From assembly GCA_040143965.1 (NCBI GenBank), contig JASJQH010007016.1, positions 1-25,681 on the forward strand: a DNA stretch of 25,681 bases. The letters are read 5' to 3'. Both the position numbers and the translations under genes were made by a program. Positions 1-9,678 of this stretch are shown one piece after another (within the stretch, counting starts at the first letter, position 1; each line of letters opens with the position of its first letter). Origin of the DNA: Basidiobolus ranarum. Its lineage: Eukaryota > Basidiobolomycota > Basidiobolomycetes > Basidiobolales. The notes beneath the pieces are model-generated. The model saw only the letters and a list, made by a program, of their open reading frames with translations. It searched no databases and was not told the origin of the DNA.

Positions 1-556
1 GCGTCAAGGACCCTGAGACGCTGTGCAATGCTCAATTTCCAAGACGAAGAGCTCACCTACATGATCGTAAGCTCCCCCTGCCAGGTAAGTATGGTTTACC
101 ACCAATGTAATAGTTCATTTTTAAGACCAATCAGTCAATTTTGCACATTATGGGATACGATATCCACAATTAGTGTATATAACATTCAATATTTTGTAGT
201 CCACGCTGGTGAACTCTGGCAGTCGATTATTTCACCAGTCAGGTGAGGATACTTACATACCCTCCAACTTTTCTTCCAACATATTGTGATGAAAAATATA
301 GTATTTTATATATTATTCTCGTATTGTCATATTTATCTTTGCTTATTGTATGTATTAACAGTCTTATTTGGAAAGTTAATAAACTGCTGATAGTTTTCTC
401 TAGAAAAGCATTAACTTCAATAAACCAAAATATTTCCTGGATTCTCTCTTGCCATCATTTTGATTCCTAATAGAAGTAGGCTTTTAAGCTGAGTAGATAA
501 CTAGTTTATTTACTGGATTTTCCTTTCAATTTATAGACAGAAACTATGACAACTAA
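1..556 (+). CDS. 3' end of an unrecognised spliced gene (partial at left edge)
   Basis: The first 84 bases are GC-richer than the surroundings and end in a strong donor (CAG|GTAAGT at 84/85). A likely acceptor (TTTTGTAG) lies at 199, a second exon runs 200-242, and a possible last exon starts at 537. In frame 1 the codons mostly end in C or G, and the product would end ...NSGSRLFHQSDRNYDN with TAA at 554-556. Frame 3 is also open through the same junctions and would stop at 547-549, so the frame is not certain. The second intron (243-536, 294 nt) is long for this window, and the gene may instead stop inside it. I do not recognise the product. The 5' part lies outside the window. Confidence 0.35.
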
Positions 557-980
557 AAATGGAATCGATGTAGGTGTGACTTGGTTCCCGTAGAAACAAG
601 TGAAAATATGGGCGAAAACGAACCAGTAGAAAAAACTCAAGTGGACGCTTTGTCTACGTATATGTTCAAAATTGAAACAACAGTTTTTCTGCTAGGCCAG
701 GATTATTTAAGTATTGTATGAACCAAACTGGAGTAACTTTAATTATCTGATACTTAGCCTAAATTTATCCCTACTGTAATAGAAAGTACATCAGCAGATA
801 GCACTTGTCATATAGGATGTCACTATTATAACAGGTATTCCATGTTGGGATAGGGGGCAAGGCAACATATTGTTTGATCAATGCTTGAGTAAGATTCGAA
901 AGGTTTGATTACGTGTTGGCCCCTCACATGTATATAACACCATAGAAGGCCTATAAAGAAAGCAACAATAATTCTACACA
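557..980. other. Intergenic region and promoter of the aldo/keto reductase gene
   Basis: AT-rich spacer with no convincing coding exon. Its right end carries a TATA-like box about 45 nt before the reductase start codon. I see no repeats or RNA genes in it. Confidence 0.6.
931..937 (+). promoter_or_regulatory. TATA-like box upstream of the aldo/keto reductase
   Basis: TATATAA lies 44-50 nt before the ATG at 981, which would leave a short 5' UTR. It matches the consensus and is well placed, but nothing else supports it. Confidence 0.5.
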
Positions 981-2517
<1,537 letters not shown>

Positions 2518-3248
2518 AAGAAGTCATTATAAGTTCTGTTAGTACTATTAAGTAAAGCGCCTCTGTTATGAAGATATTGTGATAATAACCAAAGTAGATA
2601 GCAAGTTCAGCAACACGAACAGAGTAAAAGTAAGCCGCTTAGTAACTAACAGTTACCTTTTCATATGATTCTCAAGCTGTTCTTATAATTCGAAATTTGT
2701 TAGTATAGATAATGAATTCCTACAACTTTAGTTGCTAGGACAAGTAAAATCCAAGTATAGGTGAAGTTTGTGCTAAAAATGATACATTATATTAGATTCA
2801 TTGACTGATTAAATGCTCAACAGGTTGTTTGTTATCTCAATACAGATCAGGAAGTACTGGGAATTAATGGTATTAGATGAGTAAGAAGAAAGTGGATAAT
2901 TAGCATACATAAAATGCTTATGCTTACCCAAAATTGAACAGATATTTCAATAACTCTAGATTCTGGAAAGTTGGTAAAAATATGCGTATTAGAAAATTCC
3001 CTAGATATTAATTGAAATCTAGCATCGAATTTAATCATATCATAACTAAACAAGAATTAATTTCTAGTTTAGAAAATTATGTCATGAAGCATCACGTACC
3101 TAAAGTCCCACTGGAACAAGTAACTCAAACTCTATTGCTAACATATACAAACACTCAATACATAGTTACTAGCTTTCAATCTACCATTTAAACCCTTTTG
3201 GAAGATTACAGGCCGTAAGGAATTCAATTCTTGTCATTTCCACTGATA
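2518..3248. other. Intergenic region with no supported gene
   Basis: About 730 AT-rich bases between two genes on the same strand. It holds the 3' UTR of the reductase and the promoter of the UBAP1-like gene. A 68-codon open frame on the minus strand (2847-3053) has neither recognisable motifs nor coding-like composition. I see no repeat, RNA gene or clear TATA box. Confidence 0.55.
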
Positions 3249-4728
3249 ATGTCTCTTATGTACTCAGCACTATCCGAGGTTCATTTAACGACAACACTAA
3301 AGAAAAAGTTACCTAAATCGGTTCGTTAATGTTTTTTGCCTTCTCTAGTTGAGGTAACCACTTACATTTATATGCATAGGTTACCCTTCCTTATAACTAT
3401 AGGCCTCTTCCCCATTTACAACAACTTGTAAGTCTTCCTTTGCCTCTAAGACAGTTTCATACTTGAGCATCCTCCTAATCATCACCACGGTTTACTCTAT
3501 AGTTGCAGCCAACTTATGATTTTAAATTAGAAAAGCACATTGTCAATGTAGCAGACGAAAAAAGAAAGGAAGATGAGGCACGGATTGTTGCTCAGGAGGA
3601 ATTTCGTAAAATGGCTGATAAAGAAAAACTCGACCAGGCAAAAGCACGTTTAAATGCCGTGGCACCTGGACTTTCTAGTGAAGGGGAGATATTACAACCA
3701 ATCCCAGTAACTTCTTCAGCCCTTGGGCGAGCAGCTTCCATGTCACCCGAACTTGAATCTAGAAGAGAGATGTCACCAGCCCTTGAAACTTTGAGACCTG
3801 CTTCGGAAAACAAGGTAAAGATTTAATATGATTACTTGTGTTTATAGTACCAACCTAACCAAACATCTCATTACAGGGAGCCAAGGTGGCTAACTTTAAC
3901 TATTTAGAATTCGAAAACGGGCTTCCCCCTGCTAACCCTTGGGATAGTCCGAAAACATCAGAAGATGATTTCAAAATGCTAAAGGATGTACTTGCAGGGA
4001 CAGAGAAACAAATTCCTTCGCATATCGCAACTGACCCCGACTTTGATCCTCTGGCACCAGTTGCTAACTCGCAATCTAACATTGATACGAAAAACAAAAA
4101 TCCGCCCATTTTACATAATGGAATGGAGACTGCTGCTCCGAATGACGAGATAACTCCTGGCTTTATCGCCCGTAGCATAACTGATATGTCACTCAATGAT
4201 ACTAAAAATCTTCACTTACATCGATCCCACACGTACAGCTACGGTCAACCACCTAACAGCAATGAGAAGCATGTCTATCATTCTTCAAGCCCCTCTCATA
4301 TTCATCATCCCTCCCAGAGTGCAAGCTTTCCTTCTCGAAGTGTACAATCTTACTATGGAAATAATACGCTACCTAATTCCGCGCGTGGTTCCCACTCGCA
4401 CTCACCTGTACCGCACACATCCTCTCATTCTACCAGATATGTAGCTCCACCAGTTGCTGGATCATCAGCCGCTGCCCACTTTGAGCCTCCTCAGCTACCA
4501 CCCAAACCCGGAAAAAGCTGGTATCTATCAGAGGATAATGCACCACCACCAATCCCTCCGCTTCCGACATCGTTCCTTCATGAGGACCAGGCTGAGGACG
4601 ACACGGATATTCCCCAAGCTCGTGAATTGGTGAATATGGGATTCAGTAAAGAACAAGCAATCCGGGCTTTGAAAGCGCATGACTACGATCTGATTAAAGC
4701 CACAAATTATCTTTTAGACTCTATGTAA
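3249..4728 (+). CDS. UBAP1-like ESCRT-I subunit (UMA + UBA domains)
   Basis: Exons 3249-3320, 3380-3427, 3503-3814 and 3877-4728 give 427 residues. Residues ~8-35 (LSEVHLTTTLKKKLPKSVTL, then PYNY) align by eye with the UMA domain of animal UBAP1 ([20 protein letters not shown]). PTYDFKLEKHIVNVADEKRK matches the UBAP1 segment around YDFSLEKKTIEWAEE. ANFNYLEFEN with the following DDFKMLKDVL matches the UBAP1 patch around ADFNLADFE. A Ser/His/Pro-rich disordered middle with SH3-type PxxP stretches (PPQLPPKPGK, APPPIPPLP) leads to a C-terminal UBA domain (ARELVNMGFSKEQAIRALKA, ending NYLLDSM). In animals UBAP1 joins TSG101/VPS23, VPS28 and VPS37 in ESCRT-I and binds ubiquitinated cargo at endosomes. 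Human UBAP1 has a double UBA (SOUBA); only one UBA is evident here. The first two exons rest on the UMA match and are less certain than exons 3-4. Confidence 0.75.
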
Positions 4729-5202
4729 CTCAACCATGTTTATACAATTATCATAAAGGTTCACGTCACTTGTAGCTCACACTTACTATTCCCTATTATC
4801 AACACTGTTTCCGAAGAATTAATCTCTCTGATGTATACTCGCAAACACGCACATACACACACAAACACGCCTACCTATACGGTCACTTACCCTGAAATTG
4901 GTATAACATTCTGTTCTTTCAAAGGATTATCTTCTTACACTTACCACTTGGACAATCACAGAACATTTAAACATCTTTATTAAGCACAACAGGTGCAAAT
5001 AGAACATGAAAGAGTACTTACACTCTATATGTGAGTCAATGAAATTGGATGATTCTTTCTGTTTAATAAACAAGAGATTATTTTCGATATTCAAAGTGTA
5101 GGGAATACGACCAGACGATTGATAAATGAATCGGTGATTTGCGTCATGTTTTAAGTAATACTTTAATGAAAACAAATGAGATGCACCATATCGTGGTGAT
5201 TT
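4729..5202. other. Convergent intergenic region (3' UTRs)
   Basis: It separates the 3' ends of the UBAP1-like gene (+) and the Chs5 homologue (-). It contains a CA-rich microsatellite and AT-rich DNA. A small open frame at 4927-5175 on the minus strand has no coding character. Confidence 0.6.
4840..4870. repeat. Imperfect (CA)n microsatellite
   Basis: A purine-pyrimidine alternating stretch of CACA units interrupted by cg and at. It lies in the 3' flank of the UBAP1-like gene, outside coding DNA. Confidence 0.7.
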
Positions 5203-6083
5203 TTATTTCATCCCTGCAGTAGTGGAAGCGGAGCCCGACGTAGCGGTTGCAGGTTCAGGTTCAAGGTAGTATGTTAAAGCAGGTTGTACTTTCTTTAGCG
5301 CTTCACATGAAGTCAACCATAATGGTTTAACGATGGGGACATTCCACTCTATGGCTTTTTGGTAATTGAGTCCACCAGCATGTTTACAAAGCAAATGTGT
5401 AGTTTCCACCGACATCTTTTCCGACCATTTTGCTCCGATTCTTTCGGCGCATTGTTTTAGCTCTTCAATCTCCTCTGGTCGATCAAATTCACCCAAACAT
5501 ACATTGATTCCAGTAAGATTTTCGATCGTATGTGTCTTGACTAATACTTTGTTACTCTCAAAAGTGCCAGCAGACGTTTTCACCTGGATATGTAATAGAT
5601 ATTCATGATCCATATCCAAACCGCTAATCTTAAAGTAATTAACGCCTTCTGGTACGTGATGGCTAAGCTTTTGTCCATCGCGGAAAATATTAATACTACG
5701 CAGCTCAGCGTTATAGAGAACCAATGGATCCCATTCTAGTACTAAGGAGGTTTGAGTCACTCCTTTTACGCGAAGAGTAGGAGCTTCTGGTGTATGAGAA
5801 CCAAATTCTGCCAAGATTTCGTCCTGTAACTTCCAGAACTTTTGCTTACGAATCTTTTCTTCCATAGAGTCTCGGTTCACATCAATATTAATAATACTAC
5901 CTGAAGCGACACCAGAAGGAAGTAGTAGGGAAGGAAATTCTATGAGATGGTTATCTTCTGTCAAGAGGATAGCCTAGGAATAAAGATGAGTGTGAATACG
6001 GAAACTGTAGAGAGTAGGAAAGGTTTTTAAGTTACCATGCCAGCATCGATCTTTCCCACAGTAAAGCGAACTGAGGTACCCAT
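5203..6083 (-). CDS. CHS5: Chs5-like exomer scaffold protein, short form (FN3 + BRCT)
   Basis: Exon 1 is 6083-6036 (MGTSVRFTVGKIDAGM) and exon 2 is 5973-5203, with a 62-nt intron; total 272 residues. Domains follow yeast Chs5 in order. The N-terminal strand region (VGKIDAGM, LLTEDNHLIEFPSLLLP, SGSIINIDV) binds the ChAP cargo adaptors in yeast. A fibronectin type III domain follows (~80-170: LRVKGVTQTSLVLEWDPLVL ... VKTHTIENLTGI). Then a BRCT domain (~172-250: NVCLGEFDRPEEIEELKQCA, TTHLLCKHAG, NVPIVKPLWLTSCEALKK). Chs5 scaffolds the exomer coat, which exports Chs3 and Fus1 from the trans-Golgi network in budding yeast. The protein stops about 25 residues after BRCT, whereas Chs5 of budding yeast and Cfr1 of fission yeast exceed 600 residues with a long charged tail. 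AATAAA overlaps the stop codon, so the early end looks real. It is head-to-head with the KxDL gene. Confidence 0.9.
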
Positions 6084-6492
6084 GATTCTGAATCCAATTT
6101 TTATTCTATATACTGTTAACAGAAGTTTTCTTTTCTGGAATGCGTATGAAATTAGCAGTAATGGGCAGAGTTGAGCTCCAATATGAAGATAGGCTAGGCT
6201 TTAGTGAAGGTCACAAGGCTACAATAAAAATTGTATATCAATGCTCTTATTACAAAGTTAAATCTAATATACGTCAGACCAAAGTCATAGGTGCATATTG
6301 AATTTGATTTTCTAATTTTCTACCCACTACAATTAATCAGTATTCACACACACACGTACGTTTCAATATCATATTGTACATTCATTTACAGCTGTTTTGA
6401 CGAGCAATATTCATACTCTAGATACTTTTTTCAATAGTATTACTTTACTGCTTTTACCCAAGCGCATATAATAGTCTTCCAATTGCTATAGC
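6084..6492. promoter_or_regulatory. Divergent promoter region between CHS5 and the KxDL gene
   Basis: About 410 bases lie between two start codons facing away from each other, so both genes must use this region. It is AT-rich with a short (CA)n run near 6345-6355. No clear TATA box stands at either start. Confidence 0.5.
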
Positions 6493-7059
6493 ATGTCTTC
6501 ACCTCCTAAAGAATCTTTTGAGCCGGATTATTTTCAGCTTGCACCGAAAGCCATTTCCGATAACTCTGACAACCATTTTTTCAAGGAACTAGATACGCGA
6601 GAAGAGTTACAAAAAGTAGATGACTCTGAAAGATTTGTAGAAAGATGCATAGACCTGGTTAGTCCAGAAATGATAGACATGATGTTACAGTTCCAAAATG
6701 AGACGTAAGGTTTAATTAATTCAAAGTTACTCGTTTACCTTGATATTAAAACAAAACATAGTTCTCAAGTTCTAATTACTCGAACAGAGGAGCTTGCAAT
6801 CTTTAATGAATTTAGTCAAAGCAAATATCAAGAATTACTTGGTCGTTTTCAAAAGCACACACAAGTACTGATAAATCTGAGAACAGACTTGGAACTAGTA
6901 TTTCGAAGAATTCGGTAAGTGCTCTAGATTTTTACCATCTTAAGTAAGCGTTCTCTTATGTTAATTGTTTACTTTAGAGCTTTGAAATCACGCATTGGCC
7001 AACTCTACCCTGAAGAACTATCGAAGGTAGTAAGCGAAAGACCTCTTCCAGAGGAATAG
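6493..7059 (+). CDS. KXD1: KxDL domain protein (KXD1, BLOC-1-related)
   Basis: Exons 6493-6704, 6762-6914 and 6978-7059 give 148 residues. The second half is the KxDL domain: SKYQELLGRFQKHTQVLINL, then RTDLELVFRRIRALKSRIGQ and LYPEEL. This parallels human KXD1 ([31 protein letters not shown]) and is predicted to be a helical coiled coil. KXD1 is a small subunit of BLOC-1-type complexes acting on endosomes, in BORC in animals and BLOC-1 in yeast, where Rab and SNARE recycling is affected. The signature Lys is replaced by Arg here (Arg111-Thr-Asp-Leu114). The acidic N-terminal ~60 residues are not conserved as far as I can tell. AATAAA at 7121-7126 is a plausible poly(A) signal. Confidence 0.88.
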
Positions 7060-7120
7060 GTTGATCAAGAAGCATACATCATATCGTATGTTGGTAATAT
7101 CCAACATTAATCTGTACATA

Positions 7121-7126
7121 AATAAA
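7121..7126 (+). terminator. Poly(A) signal AATAAA of the KxDL gene
   Basis: The canonical hexamer lies 62 nt after the KxDL stop codon, before the convergent secreted-protein gene. Confidence 0.5.
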
Positions 7127-7254
7127 GGATCATATCAGTTACAAGACTTCTGCGTTCATATATATGCTACTGTTGATAGGTAATAGATTATGGACAGTAT
7201 GTGGCATTGTTCATGGAAGCACAAGTAACAGATAAATATTAAAGTTGAATCCTT

Positions 7255-7260
7255 TTTATT
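7255..7260 (-). terminator. Poly(A) signal AATAAA of the first secreted-protein gene
   Basis: TTTATT on the + strand reads AATAAA on the minus strand, 18 nt after the stop codon of the gene ending at 7278. Confidence 0.5.
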
Positions 7261-7277
7261 GCATATCTACACTCTGT

Positions 7278-8012
7278 TTAATCATCATAATCAGCTTTAG
7301 GCTTTGTATTATAAGTACCAACTCTACCTGGGATAGGCCTCTTAACCCTTCCCATGGGACCAATAAGTTTTTTCTTGCTTCCATAACTGTCTTCATTAAC
7401 AATTCGATAACGTTCAGAATCGGTAGTGAAAGACATCCATGGCTTCTTGTACGGGTGGGCCGGGGTTGCAACTCGAAGAACAGGCCGGTTCACCTCTACT
7501 TTTGAAGGAGTTCCCTTCATATTTACTGATTCTACTTTGGTTGCGTATCGTGGTGGAACTCCATGACGTTGTGGAACTGGGATAACAATTGGAGCGTTAT
7601 GAAAGTTTGGTGGATGTACAGGCCGTACTGATCTGATAGGAGCTAGAGGATCATATGGAGCTCTTCTAGATGGATCATATCTATTGAAGGACCAAGCAGG
7701 AGGAATTAAGAAACCATCGCTAATCCCATCATATTCAACCACGTCTAGTCCAATATTTCCATCTTCACCGAATTCGTCCCAGAGTGTAGCACCATCGTCA
7801 TAACCATCCCACACGTCCTCCGGAGTAGCAGTCAAATCATACCCGAAACTTATTCCTCTAATCGGTTTCGATCTATGGTTAGAAGGTAGAACACGAGCAG
7901 ATATCCTGTGGTTAGAATGCTTGGTGGCTCCGCTCTTATATACTCCCGCCTCAACAAAAGAACTTGAGATTAGAGCAATACTAGCTATCGCTAAAAATAG
8001 AGAGTTTTTCAT
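7278..8012 (-). CDS. Predicted secreted protein of unknown function (244 aa)
   Basis: Single-exon frame of 244 residues. The first 22 residues form a clear signal peptide: MKN, a hydrophobic core (SLFLAIASIALISSS), then FVEA with probable cleavage before GVYKSG. The mature protein has an acidic aromatic middle (PEDVWDGYDDGATLWDEFGE, then LDVVEYDGISDGF) and a basic, proline-rich second half (RSVRPVHPPNFHNAPIVIPV; PRYATKVESVNMKGTPSKV; KKKLIGPMGRVKRPIPGR). It has no cysteine after the signal peptide, no transmembrane segment and no recognised domain. One dibasic KR near the C-terminus could be a Kex2 site. A TATATAAA box lies about 125 nt upstream. It is followed on the same strand by a second predicted secreted basic protein, but I see no strong similarity between them. 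It could be a small secreted effector or a wall protein; I assign no function. Confidence 0.75.
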   Translation of the reverse strand: MKNSLFLAIASIALISSSFVEAGVYKSGATKHSNHRISARVLPSNHRSKPIRGISFGYDLTATPEDVWDGYDDGATLWDEFGEDGNIGLDVVEYDGISDGFLIPPAWSFNRYDPSRRAPYDPLAPIRSVRPVHPPNFHNAPIVIPVPQRHGVPPRYATKVESVNMKGTPSKVEVNRPVLRVATPAHPYKKPWMSFTTDSERYRIVNEDSYGSKKKLIGPMGRVKRPIPGRVGTYNTKPKADYDD

Positions 8013-8413
8013 TTTCTATATGGACCAGGAGTATGTTCAGGAAATACAATATTCAAGGCGGAGGAGTGAGGGAATTGAATAGGAAGGAGAAGTAGTTCTT
8101 TCACCTGCTCTAGGATAAAAAGCGAAGCATTCTTCTTTATATAGGACGAGCATGCTTGAAGTGGCCCTATTTTCGAAACTAACTATCTACATTGAAACGT
8201 TCACCAGATATCATCCATCTGATACTTGGTTTGTAACATACATTTTAGAGTAAGCATATATAGTATATGTCATTGAATGCTATTTATCATTGAATACTAT
8301 TTAATATTCCACCTCTCTAAATTTTGTTAGTAGTGAAACTTCCTTTGACTACTGCTATTCTGAAGCTCCTGTTTCTTTGGCTATCAAGGTCAATGTGAGT
8401 ATTTTTACATTAT
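8013..8413. other. Spacer between the two secreted-protein genes
   Basis: About 400 AT-rich bases between genes transcribed in the same direction. It contains the TATA box and 5' leader of the left gene and the 3' flank of the right gene. Confidence 0.55.
8136..8143 (-). promoter_or_regulatory. TATA box (TATATAAA) of the first secreted-protein gene
   Basis: Read on the minus strand the site is TATATAAA, 124-131 nt before the ATG at 8012, implying a leader of about 90-100 nt. Confidence 0.55.
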
Positions 8414-9183
8414 TTATTCATTAATTTCTCTTTTTATAAGTTTAGTTGACTTCCCATTCTTTGCAGTCCTCATCCCAGTACGAACCACTCTAGTAGGCAC
8501 TCTTGGAAACTTTCCCCTGAAAACATGGCCCAAATACTGTGTTCTAATTCTCTTGGGGGAGCCACCATATATATCTGGGATGGGGGGAGGTTTCGGGATT
8601 GAGTGTTTAACTCTTATGATCGTTCTTTTAGGAGTGACCCTACGTATCATAGTTGGGACCCAACGCGTTCCACTTACCCTAGTATTAAACCGAATTCTAC
8701 TACGCGATCTACTAACTTTAACCCTATTCCCGTATTGGTCGACATAGCTGTCCACCTCCTGGAAGCTTTCTTCCGGAATATCTTGTCTCTCTTTCCGAAC
8801 TCTACGCGATACGTATCCTTCTATGGGATTACGAATCTTGCGCGGATAAGTTATGAAGAAAGATTGAAGTCCATTCCCAAGAAAATATCCGTTACGCAGC
8901 CTATGTGGAAGTTCGGATTGAGGGATTTGGGACCCGTAATGAGGCGGAAATGAGCCAATTCTTGTGATCACATAGTTGGCGATTAATTCTGTATCAGGCG
9001 ATGTTGTCAACGTATTTGACCTACTACCCCCCAATTCAACACCACTGACCCCTACATTGCTCAGGAAGACGTTAGAAGAGATTGGGGATCTCCATAAGGT
9101 GTAACCATATCTATACCAAATCTAGTCGATATTGAAGCCAGCATAGCACCTGCTACGAGGAAAGAGCATCCAGGAAGAATCAT
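8414..9183 (-). CDS. Predicted secreted basic protein of unknown function (234 aa, two exons)
   Basis: Exon 1 is 9183-9117, coding MILPGCSFLVAGAMLASIST and RF, a probable signal peptide. A 65-nt intron (9116-9052) uses donor GTATAG and acceptor AATGTAG. Exon 2 is 9051-8414. The joined frame is 234 residues. The mature part is strongly basic and rich in Arg, Pro and Ile/Val: RLRNGYFLGNGLQSFFITYP; EVDSYVDQYGNRVKVSRSRS; RTIIRVKHSIPKPPPIPD; RTQYLGHVFRGKFPRVPTRV. Several dibasic sites (PKR, IKR) are possible Kex2 sites. I recognise no domain. I chose this ATG because TATATAAA lies 40-47 nt upstream; an in-frame ATG at 9414 would bury the signal peptide. AATAAA overlaps the stop codon. The intron is inferred from size, phase and splice signals: without it the signal peptide runs into a stop after 40 codons and the long downstream frame has no good start. 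Confidence 0.6.
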
Positions 9184-9222
9184 AATTAGACCACCGCAGA
9201 TAAGTGGGTCAGAGCGTATTTG

Positions 9223-9230
9223 TTTATATA
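9223..9230 (-). promoter_or_regulatory. TATA box (TATATAAA) of the second secreted-protein gene
   Basis: Same eight-base sequence as at the neighbouring secreted-protein gene. It sits close to the chosen ATG, so the 5' leader would be only about 10-15 nt. Confidence 0.5.
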
Positions 9231-9678
9231 TGGCATTCACTAAATTTCTCGAGTTTGAGAAAGGTTTCCTTCTCTCACAAGCCGTATCCCTAACAGTGTA
9301 TCCATCGACCTTGTGTTTCATAGGACTAGACCGCCTAATTTGTTGTGTGACTAAGCGAGATTTGATATTCACATTTGTTGAAACTGGATCTGTAACTCTG
9401 GTATATAAAAACATCGAGCAATAGTGAGAGTATCAATTTATGAATTGTCAAAGTGTGGATGAAATGAATCCAAGTTCCTTAATGACTACTTATTAATAAT
9501 CTTATTGTCAATAGAGATCCTGTTTTGAGCCATCGAATACTATAATCCAATAGCTCATACTATTACCATTTATATCTATAAGCACGCACTCGATTTGTAG
9601 CCAATATACCTCACTATTATACTCTATTTTGCATGCTATTTTATCCGTTGTATCGTGTATGCACCGTAATATTTTTAC
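9231..9678. promoter_or_regulatory. Divergent promoter region between the secreted-protein and SH3-RA genes
   Basis: AT-rich spacer between diverging start codons. A TATATAAAA on the + strand near 9402-9410 may serve the right-hand gene, about 270 nt before its ATG. An open frame on the minus strand up to 9414 is read here as chance extension of the signal-peptide exon. Confidence 0.4.

Noticed and set aside
28-470. Two overlapping + strand frames reading through the first introns
   Set aside because: They run through strong splice signals (CAGGTAAGT, TTTTGTAG) and lose coding character after base 84.
2847-3053. 68-codon minus-strand frame in the spacer after the reductase
   Set aside because: AT-rich composition, no domain, no supporting promoter or neighbours.
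9061-9414. 117-codon frame on the minus strand starting at ATG 9414
   Set aside because: It would place the signal peptide in the middle of the protein and end just after it. A TATA box lies inside the frame, right before the internal ATG chosen for the spliced secreted protein.
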